Shown here: one piece after another, positions 49,595-57,105 of the stretch | How positions within the stretch are numbered: position 1 is the first letter of the stretch | Layout of the letters: every line of letters begins with the position of its first letter | Assembly (NCBI GenBank): GCA_903970395.1 | Contig: CAJCIM010000110.1 | Location: forward strand, 1-64,000 | Length of the DNA stretch: 64,000 nt | Direction: 5' to 3' | From: Acidobacteriaceae bacterium | Lineage (GTDB): Bacteria; Acidobacteriota; Terriglobia; Terriglobales; Acidobacteriaceae | Made by a program: the position numbers and the translations under genes | Notes under the pieces: generated by a model | What the model was told of the DNA's origin: nothing | The model's database searches: none | What the model saw: the letters and a program-made list of their open reading frames with translations, nothing else

Positions 49595-51751
49595 CTACTG
49601 AATGACCTTGTACTGCGACGACGTAACCACCAGAAACACTGCGATGCGTACCCGTTGAGCGTTTGAGGTGATGGGCGTAATTGTGTTGACGATCGTGGTC
49701 CGCATGGCCGTTGGCATCTGCGAGTGCATAAAGAGCATCGACAGATAATCCACCAGCGTCCCAGGATTCGCTGCCATCGTTCCCAGCGTGCTCGTATTGG
49801 ACAGATCCACACTGAAGCCGCTGATGCCGTTGTTCACAATCGTGTTCGCGAGAGACAGCCGCAGCGTAGCCGTCGCCGTATTTTCAATGTCAAACTCCGG
49901 CGCGTTCAATGTAGTTCCGGGAATCACATAATCCGGCGGGAAGAAGTTGAACACTGAGTTCGCAAAGTAAGGCTCTTCATTCAACGGACTCGAGTAGTTT
50001 GACAGCGTGTAGTATGACCCGTTCGGGTCCGTATTCGTGAAGCCGAGCCCACGTATCATCGCCGTGATAAAGAGGACCGGTTCACGCAGATGACCGCCGT
50101 TGAAGTTGGCATTCGTATCCGCTGCGCGCGCCTCCTCATCGGTAAGAATCTCAGTAATCACCGCCTGCATGTTGCCGCGCACGCCGTTGCCATCATTCGC
50201 AAAGACCGCCGAAACACGGGACACATACGCAGGACTCGGTGTACTCGTCACCAGGTGTTGAATCAGCTGCGTGCAAACAAACGGCCCCACATTCGAATCG
50301 TTGAAGATGTTGGTAAGCGCTCCGGTCAGGTCCGCCTCCGCGGTTCCCCCAGCAGCAAGCACCGTGCCGTTCAGCAGAGTTTTGCTTGTCGTGTCATGCG
50401 CGCTCTCCACCGGTGCCATGGGATACGTATAGTTCGCCGTCCCGTTCGGAAACTTTGTCGGTGATCCGCCCGTCGCCGTCGCATACGTCCAGCCCGTGTA
50501 CGCCCGCGCAAACGCCTGCACCTGCGCCTGCGAGTAGCTCGGAATCGGATTGCCCGATCCATCAAGCTGCTGTGTTCCATCCTGATTCAGCTGATACAGC
50601 CCGATCGTAAACAGCTGCATGTTCTCACGGGCAAAGTTCTCATTCGCAATCTGCCCCGTTCCGGGCTTCGCGCTGTTGAGCATGTTCAAGTAGCCGCCCA
50701 TCGCAGGTGACAGTGCCACATCTTTCATGATCGTCGCGAAATTCCCGAACGCGTCGTTGGAAAGGACATTATGAAACTGCGGAATCGCCGAACCGGAGAT
50801 CGACTGGGTGGAGACCACGAACATCTCCGAGAGAGCAAACGCGACACGCTGCCGCAGTTGGTCGGGCCCAGTCACCGCCGTCTGCCACCACTCGGACTCA
50901 GCGCAAACACGCGCGTTGTTGGCTGCCAGGCAGATCGTCGGCAGCGGACTCGTCGGGATCGCCGCCAACTGCGTTGCCGGCTCGGCGAACTGCTCGGCCA
51001 GATATGCCTTGATACCGATGCTCTGTACATGCTGAATCGTTGCGGCCGTAGGGCCAAAGCTCGTCTGGTCCAAAATCCGCGCCGCCTGCGTCGCCGTCGC
51101 TGCAATATATGTGACAGGCACACTCAACGAGGCAGAAAGAATCGCACCGGGATTCGGGTTTGATACCAGCACCGCAATGCTTGTCGTCGAAGCCGTTAGC
51201 GGCGCGGTTGTCTGCAACTCCGTAGCCGAGACGTAAACCGTCGCCTGCACCGTTCCGTTGACCTCAATCACAGAGGTCGGCACGAAGCCGCTGCCCTGCA
51301 CATCAACTGTGTAGTTCAACGTGCTGCCTACCTGTGTCGCAGTTGACGCGGTGACGACCGGTACCGGATTCTGCAGTGCTTCCGTCAACGACCCCGAAGC
51401 CGACGTCGCAGTGCTGACAGCGGTAATCGTCACACTCGCACTCGCAGGCAGAGTTGCCGGGGCCGTGTAAAGTCCGGAACTCGAGATCGTACCCGTCGCA
51501 GCGGAGCCGCCTGTGATCTGGTTTACCTGCCACGTCACCGCAGTACTCGCTACGCCATTCACCGTCGCCGAAAACTGCGCTGTTCCGCCTACCCGCGTGG
51601 CTGCGGCACCCGCAACCACAACGCTTGGTGTAGGTGCCGGTGTCCCGGATGATCCGGTCGGGTTAATATGCGACGAGCAACCAGCGAGCGACAGCAGTCC
51701 AACGCATAGAAGGAATAGTCGCGCGCGAAGAGACCCAGCCTTGGCAAGCAT
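49595..51751 (-). CDS. DUF1800 lipoprotein with Ig-like N-terminal domains
   Basis: The 718-residue protein starts MLAKAGSLRARLFLLCVGLL and has a lipobox LSLAGC (Cys25). ATG 51751 has GGAGGT ideally placed. Two extracellular Ig-like domains follow (VGGTAQFSATVNGVASTAVT and GSTLNYTVDVQGSGFVPTSV, the latter IPT-like). From about residue 230 comes the DUF1800 domain (AARILDQTSFGPTAATIQHV ... QLRQRVAFALSEMFVVS ... ENFARENMQLFTIGLYQL). Its role is unknown, but the surface anchoring and coupled DUF1501 partner suggest an envelope-associated complex. It is the first gene of a two-gene operon. Confidence 0.9.
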   Translation of the reverse strand: MLAKAGSLRARLFLLCVGLLSLAGCSSHINPTGSSGTPAPTPSVVVAGAAATRVGGTAQFSATVNGVASTAVTWQVNQITGGSAATGTISSSGLYTAPATLPASASVTITAVSTATSASGSLTEALQNPVPVVTASTATQVGSTLNYTVDVQGSGFVPTSVIEVNGTVQATVYVSATELQTTAPLTASTTSIAVLVSNPNPGAILSASLSVPVTYIAATATQAARILDQTSFGPTAATIQHVQSIGIKAYLAEQFAEPATQLAAIPTSPLPTICLAANNARVCAESEWWQTAVTGPDQLRQRVAFALSEMFVVSTQSISGSAIPQFHNVLSNDAFGNFATIMKDVALSPAMGGYLNMLNSAKPGTGQIANENFARENMQLFTIGLYQLNQDGTQQLDGSGNPIPSYSQAQVQAFARAYTGWTYATATGGSPTKFPNGTANYTYPMAPVESAHDTTSKTLLNGTVLAAGGTAEADLTGALTNIFNDSNVGPFVCTQLIQHLVTSTPSPAYVSRVSAVFANDGNGVRGNMQAVITEILTDEEARAADTNANFNGGHLREPVLFITAMIRGLGFTNTDPNGSYYTLSNYSSPLNEEPYFANSVFNFFPPDYVIPGTTLNAPEFDIENTATATLRLSLANTIVNNGISGFSVDLSNTSTLGTMAANPGTLVDYLSMLFMHSQMPTAMRTTIVNTITPITSNAQRVRIAVFLVVTSSQYKVIQ

Positions 51752-51909
51752 ACTTACCTCCGCTGATTCGTAAAGCGGCGAAGGCAGTCTCGTCGTTACG
51801 AAAGAGTGATTGCCATAAGGAAACCACCTTTCCGCGCTTAGTTGTGCGGTTCGCAAAATTATTAATAGTCGCCAAGCGACCTCGTCTAGTCAGCCCTCGC
51901 AAAAGCGCG

Positions 51910-53139
51910 CTAGCCCTGCGGTTCCGCATCACCGCGCATGGACACCGTCCTTGAAGCTAGCAACACTGTCAACCCCAGCGCCGTCAACACCGTCGCTCCC
52001 ACGGACGCAAACACCGTAGGATAGCCGTACAAGCTGATCACCAGCCCTGCAACCGGACCAGTCAGAAACAATGACAGGTCAACAAATGCCGAGTACACCG
52101 CCAGCACGGTGCCGCGTGACGACACCGGAAACGTGTTCGCAACCTCCACGCCCAACGCAGGAAAGATCAGCGAAAACCCAAGCCCCGTGAGCCCGCAACC
52201 AATATATGCCAGCTCGCGCGAGTGGTTCAGCGCGAGCACCGTCAGACCCACAGTCTCGATCGCAAACGAGACGGCAGCCACGCGGAAGCCGCCAAACTTT
52301 GGTATCAGCCCCGCAAACAGCAGCCGCGCACACACAAACGACATCCCGTAGATCGTCAGCGACATCGCCGCGCCCTGCCAGTTCTGGTGCGCGAAGTACA
52401 GCGTGATAAACGCCGCAATCACACCAAACCCCACGCCTCCCAGCGCCAGCGCCATGCCATACGGAGCGACCCGCAGCAGAATCGTGCGTATCCCATGCCG
52501 CTCACCCTCCGGAGCCTTCGTCGGCTCCATACGTGTCGCTCCAAGATACCCAGCTACACACACCGCTGCCACCACCGCACCCAGTGCCGCCATACCGCCA
52601 TACGAAACAATAAGGATGCCCACTGGCGCGCCCAGCGCGATAGGAACATATGTCGCAACGCCGTTCCACGCAATTACTTTTGCCGTCTCAGCCGATCCAA
52701 CGCGGCCAATGCCCCACATAATCGCGCCTGTGCCGCAGAGGCTCTCGCCAATGCCCAGACTCAACCGGCTCGCCACCACAATAGGAATCGCAAGCCACAA
52801 CCGCCGTTGCAGCAACACTGCAACGATCAGCAGCAGCCCACTCAGCCCGCAGAAGATCATCGCCTGCCGCACCGACTCTCGCGGCCCCAACGTGTCTGTC
52901 CTCTTGCCCGCATACGACCGAGTCGCAAACGTAGCGATGTACTGAAGGCTCACGAACAGCCCCGCCAGCACAGCGCTCAAACCAAGCTGCTGATGCACAA
53001 ATCCCGGCAGCGTCGCTATGAAGACACCGATACAAAGGTAAGCGATAAACGTAAAGCTGACTGCAGGGAGTATCCGCCACGTCGAGTTACGCTCGATCAC
53101 CTGCGCAGTCTCTGCCGGTTGCATCGTCGAGCCGGTCAT
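51910..53139 (-). CDS. MFS transporter (YfcJ/YhhS-like, arabinose-efflux type)
   Basis: The 409-residue protein has 12 hydrophobic helices (AYLCIGVFIATLPGFVHQ, FVSLQYIATFATRSYAGKRT, IPIVVASRLSLGIGESLCGT ...). The motif SYAGKRTDTLGPR corresponds to the loop 2-3 signature. The helix TVLAVYSAFVDLSLFLTGPV and a second-half FAGLIPKFGGFRVAAVSF match the YfcJ-like efflux branch. The substrate is unknown. ATG 53139 is used; ATG 53124 is an alternative. It stands apart from its neighbours, with about 100 and 158 bases on either side. Confidence 0.88.
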   Translation of the reverse strand: MTGSTMQPAETAQVIERNSTWRILPAVSFTFIAYLCIGVFIATLPGFVHQQLGLSAVLAGLFVSLQYIATFATRSYAGKRTDTLGPRESVRQAMIFCGLSGLLLIVAVLLQRRLWLAIPIVVASRLSLGIGESLCGTGAIMWGIGRVGSAETAKVIAWNGVATYVPIALGAPVGILIVSYGGMAALGAVVAAVCVAGYLGATRMEPTKAPEGERHGIRTILLRVAPYGMALALGGVGFGVIAAFITLYFAHQNWQGAAMSLTIYGMSFVCARLLFAGLIPKFGGFRVAAVSFAIETVGLTVLALNHSRELAYIGCGLTGLGFSLIFPALGVEVANTFPVSSRGTVLAVYSAFVDLSLFLTGPVAGLVISLYGYPTVFASVGATVLTALGLTVLLASRTVSMRGDAEPQG

Positions 53140-53238
53140 CGCGACACGCTCCCCGCAGCGCCGAACGAGCGACCTCGCGGCATATCCACCGAACTGAACC
53201 GAAATCCAATCACTGGATTCAGTTTAAACGATTCAACC

Positions 53239-54108
53239 TCACACCCCAAACGCCGCACGAACCTCGCCCGCGGCCTTCCGCAGCGCCGCCACCGGCTCTC
53301 CCTGCGGATAAAACTCCATCGCCACAAACCGGTCGTACTTCAATGCAGCCAGCCGCTTGTAGATATTCGCATAATCGATCTCTCCGCTTCCCGGCTCATG
53401 CCGACCCGGCACATCGGCCACATGCACCAACCCCACCTTGTCGATGTTTCCTTCGAGCTTCTCGATCAGATTCCCATGTGCGCGCTGCTCATGGTAAAAG
53501 TCGTACAACACCTTCACCGCATCGCTCCCGACCGCACGAACCATCGCGAACGCCGTCGTCACCGTCGTCAAAAAGATCGTCGGGTTCTCCAAAGGGTCGA
53601 TCGGCTCAATCACGATCTCGATCTGCTTCTCCGCAGCCATCGCGCCCGCACGCTTCAGCGTCTCCACCGCCACCACAAACTGCGCCTCCTCGGTCATCCC
53701 CGGCACACGCCTGCCCGACAGCAAAATCACCTGTGGACATCCCAGTCTCTTCGCCGCTTCCAGGTGTGCCGCAAACTGTGTAAAGAAGTTCTCGCTCTCC
53801 TCCGGAACAGCGAACCCGGCTTTCACACCACTCATCGCATCCACACGCAGCTCCAGCTTCTGCATATGCGCGCGCTTCTGCCGAGTCTCCTCCGCTGACC
53901 AACTCTGGAACTCCCCCACCAGTTCGACGCCATGATACCCCGCAGCCGCCACTATCTCGAGGCAGCGATCGAATGGAGCCAGCTTTTGCAGAGTCCACAA
54001 CATCACAGACAGCTTCACGCCATCCGGCGTCTCAGCCAAGGCCATCCGCTCAAACGCCCGACTCACGACCGCTGCCGCCGCTAACTTGCTGAAGTCTCTT
54101 CGGTTCAT
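53239..54108 (-). CDS. Sugar phosphate isomerase/epimerase-like TIM-barrel protein with Tat-like leader
   Basis: The 289-residue protein starts MNRRDFSKLAAAAVVSRAFE, a twin-arginine-like leader. It then shows the AP-endonuclease-2/xylose-isomerase TIM barrel as in hydroxypyruvate isomerase: FDRCLEIVAAAGYHGVELVG, LGCPQVILLSGR, EIVIEPIDPLENPT, VKVLYDFYHEQRAHGN, KVGLVHVADVPGRHEPGSGE and RFVAMEFYPQGEP. Conserved Glu/His/Asp metal ligands are in EPID, YDFYHEQ, HVADVPGR and EFYP. The reaction is unknown. The same RRDF-type leader is found on the Gfo/Idh gene at 47142. Confidence 0.85.
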   Translation of the reverse strand: MNRRDFSKLAAAAVVSRAFERMALAETPDGVKLSVMLWTLQKLAPFDRCLEIVAAAGYHGVELVGEFQSWSAEETRQKRAHMQKLELRVDAMSGVKAGFAVPEESENFFTQFAAHLEAAKRLGCPQVILLSGRRVPGMTEEAQFVVAVETLKRAGAMAAEKQIEIVIEPIDPLENPTIFLTTVTTAFAMVRAVGSDAVKVLYDFYHEQRAHGNLIEKLEGNIDKVGLVHVADVPGRHEPGSGEIDYANIYKRLAALKYDRFVAMEFYPQGEPVAALRKAAGEVRAAFGV

Positions 54109-54154
54109 AACGCTCCGCGGATGCCCGGTGTTCATCACAGGCACCTGCGAAACT

Positions 54155-54568
54155 CTACCGCATCTCTTCCATTCGCGGATACCGCGCCGTCACTACCGTC
54201 GAGATCCCGCCACGCGGCCGAAAGTCTCCAACGATCTCCGCCCACACAGGATCAGTTGCCTTCACCACATCGTCCAGCACTTGGTTCACGATGTTCTCCT
54301 GAAAGATGCCCAGGTTGCGATATGTGAACAGATACTCTTTCAAGCTCTTCAACTCCAGGCACTTCTCACGAGGCATGTAGCGGATCTTCAAAACGCCGAA
54401 GTCAGGCAGGCCGGTCTTCGGGCACACGCTCGTGAACTCCGGGTCGTCGATCAAAATCTCGTACTTCTGGAACTGGTTGCGCCACGTCTCGATCGCGGGA
54501 AACTTCGTCTTCAACCCCGCCTTGGCGTGGTCGTCGGTATAGCCGGTCGTCTTCTTGTTCTTTGCCAT
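54155..54568 (-). CDS. queF: NADPH-dependent 7-cyano-7-deazaguanine reductase QueF
   Basis: The 137-residue enzyme reduces preQ0 to preQ1 in queuosine synthesis. It is the short, single-domain type (YkvM-like). The catalytic nucleophile C49 and the acid D56 lie in FTSVCPKTGLPDFG. The NADPH-binding QueF motif is LELKSLKEYLFTYRNLGIFQ, followed by ENIVNQVLDD. Other queuosine genes are not in the window, and no preQ1 riboswitch is visible upstream. ATG 54568 was chosen as the first in-frame methionine. Confidence 0.95.
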   Translation of the reverse strand: MAKNKKTTGYTDDHAKAGLKTKFPAIETWRNQFQKYEILIDDPEFTSVCPKTGLPDFGVLKIRYMPREKCLELKSLKEYLFTYRNLGIFQENIVNQVLDDVVKATDPVWAEIVGDFRPRGGISTVVTARYPRMEEMR

Positions 54569-54589
54569 TCCTTAAGTTTACCGCCGCAA

Positions 54590-54624
54590 AAGCAAAAGGG
54601 CACAGCCAAAAGCCGCGCCCTTTC
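54590..54624 (-). terminator. Rho-independent terminator of the M48 peptidase gene
   Basis: On the minus strand AAAGGGC (54617-54623) pairs with GCCCTTT (54595-54601) across a partly paired 15-base loop, followed by TGCTTTT. It lies 22 bases after the M48 stop and 22 bases before queF begins, so it separates the two units. Confidence 0.7.
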
Positions 54625-54645
54625 CTACGTCCTACTTGCTAATTG

Positions 54646-55929
54646 CTAATTTCTGCGCCCCAGCGTCGGCTGATCCGAACCATTGCTCGGCGCATTCGGG
54701 TCATTGTTCGTCGAACTCGTCCGGCGCAGCGTCGGCTTGTTGCCGTTCTTCTTGTCGCCCGTGCCGCGCTTGTTCTGGATGCGCGCCAGCCGCGCCTTCA
54801 CCAGGTCGAACTCAGACGTCGTCACCAGATAATCTGTCCGCGCCGGCAGGATGGTTGCAATCTCTTCCTCGGTCGCGGCAATGCGGTCGGGCGTCGCAGG
54901 GTGATCACTGAACGCCTTCGACAGCGCACCGGGCTTGTGCTTCTCCAGCGCATCTAGCTTCTCGAAGATCGTCACCATTCCCTGCGGATCGTACCCTGCA
55001 CGATACGCATACTGGATGCCCAGGTAATCCGCCTCAGCCTCGTACTCACGCGAGAACTGCAGGAACGTCAGTGGCACCGCCAGCTGCGCCGCTTCGTAGA
55101 TGCCGTAACCAGTCCACGTGCCCTGCGTGAAGATCATCAGCGGGATCGACCCAATCTGCATATAGTTCAGTTTGGTCATCTCACGAGCCGCATGGTGCGC
55201 AGCCACATGAGCAATCTCATGCGCCATCACGCCCGCCAGCTCATCCTCGCTGTCGCACGCCAGAATTAGCCCCGAATTCACATAGAAGAACCCGCCCGGC
55301 AGCGCCATCGCGTTGATCTCGTCCGTATCTAGCACCTTGATCGTGAACGGCACCTTCGCATCGGAGTTCTTCACCAGGTTCTGTCCCACCCGGTTCACAT
55401 ACTCCACTACTACCGGGTCTGTAATCAGGTGCGACGACTTCTCAATCTCCATCGAGTACTGCTTGCCGGTTCCGATCTCCCAGTTCGTCGAGTACCAGTT
55501 TCCCATCCCGCGCCCACCAATGTTGCGCTGCCCCACCGAGTCCACATCGTCCTCGGAGCCCTTCTTGATATGCGGATCAAGCTCCTCACCCGGCGAAGGA
55601 ATCGCGTCTGCCTTCTCGCTCGTATCGCCCGGCTTCGCGTTCTTGTCGGCCTTGGCATTCTTCGGCGCAGATTTGCCCGCATCGGCAGCAGCCGTCTGCG
55701 TCGAATCCTTAGCTGTGTCCGGAGCCTTGGCAGCGCTCTGATCTTTTGCGGCATCCTGATTTTTAGCCGTATCTGGAGCCGTCTGAGCACCCGCCGTCAC
55801 AGGCGTCTGTTGAGAGGACGTAGCTGGTGTCGTCGTGGCCGGCGTAGCCGCAGGCGTCTGCGTACTCTGCTGCGCCATCGCAGCCGTTGCAACGATTGTC
55901 AAAAGAAAGGCTAGATTGAGAGCGCGCAT
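54646..55929 (-). CDS. Secreted M48-family metalloprotease
   Basis: The 427-residue protein starts MRALNLAFLLTIVATAAMAQ, a signal peptide; GAGGGA lies before ATG 55929. A long Ala/Thr/Asp/Lys-rich, low-complexity stretch (about 20-115) precedes the peptidase. The zinc motif is DELAGVMAHEIAHVAAHHA (H237, E238, H241), with the third ligand region EYEADYLGIQYAYRAGYDP. It resembles BepA/LoiP-type periplasmic proteases for outer-membrane quality control, but the disordered linker is unusual. It is downstream of the pseudopilins on the same strand. Confidence 0.9.
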   Translation of the reverse strand: MRALNLAFLLTIVATAAMAQQSTQTPAATPATTTPATSSQQTPVTAGAQTAPDTAKNQDAAKDQSAAKAPDTAKDSTQTAAADAGKSAPKNAKADKNAKPGDTSEKADAIPSPGEELDPHIKKGSEDDVDSVGQRNIGGRGMGNWYSTNWEIGTGKQYSMEIEKSSHLITDPVVVEYVNRVGQNLVKNSDAKVPFTIKVLDTDEINAMALPGGFFYVNSGLILACDSEDELAGVMAHEIAHVAAHHAAREMTKLNYMQIGSIPLMIFTQGTWTGYGIYEAAQLAVPLTFLQFSREYEAEADYLGIQYAYRAGYDPQGMVTIFEKLDALEKHKPGALSKAFSDHPATPDRIAATEEEIATILPARTDYLVTTSEFDLVKARLARIQNKRGTGDKKNGNKPTLRRTSSTNNDPNAPSNGSDQPTLGRRN

Positions 55930-56104
55930 AGGGATATCCCTCGGGGTACAGCAAACGGAGCCAAACCTCACCCACTTACGCACATTGTCGATGGAGCACA
56001 GCTCACGCTACCTGTTGTAGACGTTTGTACGCCTTCACCGGGTTCACGCGCAAGCCGCAAAAGTGCGCCACCCAAGCTATTTCCGCCCCATCAAACTCTC
56101 CGGC

Positions 56105-56509
56105 TCACCAGGTGTTGTACGTGGTCCCATCCGCTGCAACCCCCTGCGAACCCGAGTGCACATCGTCAATCCCGCCCTCGGTCTCGTTAATGTCTATCAG
56201 CGTGTCCGACTGGCCTGTTATCCAGGTATCGTCCCGGCTCGTCATCGGGTCCTTCGGAATCGTCTTCAGATACCCCGCCTGCACCAGGTCATCCAGCGAC
56301 TGCGGCGCCTTTTCCTTGTCGACCGTATAGCTGTCGATCGCCGACCGCATCGTATGCAGATCCTCGCGCAGCACCGCCTCTTTGGCATGCTGCACGGCGC
56401 GTATATAGCTGGGGATAGCGATCGTCGCCAGGATTCCGATGATCGTCATCACGATCATCAGTTCCACCAGCGTAAAGCCAGCCTCGCCTCCCTGCCTCGA
56501 GTTTTTCAT
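56105..56509 (-). CDS. GspG-like pseudopilin 1
   Basis: The 134-residue protein has a type IV pilin-like leader cleaved before Phe: GEAGFTLVELMIVMTIIGIL, with Glu at +5. It has a C-terminal globular domain with IPKDPMTSRDDTWITG and the ending AADGTTYNTW. Prepilin peptidase should cut after the Gly. It belongs to the major pseudopilin class of type II secretion (or a type IV pilus). ATG 56509 starts MKNSRQGG; in-frame codons upstream give no better leader. It is closely related to the next gene upstream, sharing PKDPMT and DGTxYxTW. Confidence 0.9.
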   Translation of the reverse strand: MKNSRQGGEAGFTLVELMIVMTIIGILATIAIPSYIRAVQHAKEAVLREDLHTMRSAIDSYTVDKEKAPQSLDDLVQAGYLKTIPKDPMTSRDDTWITGQSDTLIDINETEGGIDDVHSGSQGVAADGTTYNTW

Positions 56510-56576
56510 CTCTACGCTCCGCATTCTCCGCCTCGCCACAGCTCCCGTTTCCTACTTTTTACTCAAGACTCATTGC

Positions 56577-57068
56577 TCACCACGTGCTGTACTTCGTCCC
56601 ATCCAGCCCCGTACCCGTGCTCTTGGTGTAGACATCGTAGACGTTCTGCCCGCCAAAGCTGTCCGAATCCGGTTCGTCCTGGTTCGACCGAAGCCCCCAG
56701 TCCGTCGAACCCGTCATGGGGTCCTTCGGGATCTCGCGCAGAAACCGCATCCGCTTGTCCTTCACATCCACACCATTCACCAGCGTCTGCAGGTCCGGTG
56801 GATAGTTGTTAGAGTCGGCCTTCGTCTGGATGCCGCCCAGGTCCGCGACATCCTTATACCGGTCGATCGCGGCGCGCATCATCCATAGGTCCCGTCGCAG
56901 CTCACGCTCCTTCTGCCGCTTCACCTCGAACTTCACCGCCGGAACAGCCGCCGTCGCCAGAATCGACAGAATTGTGATGACAATGATCAGCTCCGTCAGC
57001 GTAACTCCGGCTTCGGAGCCAAACCGCTCTCCGCTCGCCCGTTGCACGCCGCCTCGAAGCCACTTCAT
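56577..57068 (-). CDS. GspG-like pseudopilin 2 with Val at +1
   Basis: The 163-residue protein carries SEAGVTLTELIIVITILSIL. The residue after the predicted cleavage Gly is Val, not the usual Phe/Met, while Glu +5 is kept. The globular part contains LREIPKDPMTGSTDWGLRSN and ends GLDGTKYSTW, matching pseudopilin 1. A region of about 30 extra residues (DLGGIQTKADSNNYPPDLQT) accounts for the greater length. It lies 38 bases downstream of the secretin, with GTG or ATG start (ATG 57068 used), in the operon secretin-pseudopilin 2-pseudopilin 1. Confidence 0.9.
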   Translation of the reverse strand: MKWLRGGVQRASGERFGSEAGVTLTELIIVITILSILATAAVPAVKFEVKRQKERELRRDLWMMRAAIDRYKDVADLGGIQTKADSNNYPPDLQTLVNGVDVKDKRMRFLREIPKDPMTGSTDWGLRSNQDEPDSDSFGGQNVYDVYTKSTGTGLDGTKYSTW

Positions 57069-57105
57069 CACTGCTCTCTACTCCTTTACCCTCTACTCCT
57101 CTGCT

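Noticed and set aside
52222-53898. 558-residue plus-strand open frame over the MFS transporter and TIM-barrel genes
   Set aside because: It is an Arg/His-rich antisense shadow with no homology that I can see.
54569-54645. preQ1 riboswitch upstream of queF
   Set aside because: The hairpin there fits a terminator of the preceding gene; no preQ1 aptamer pattern is present.
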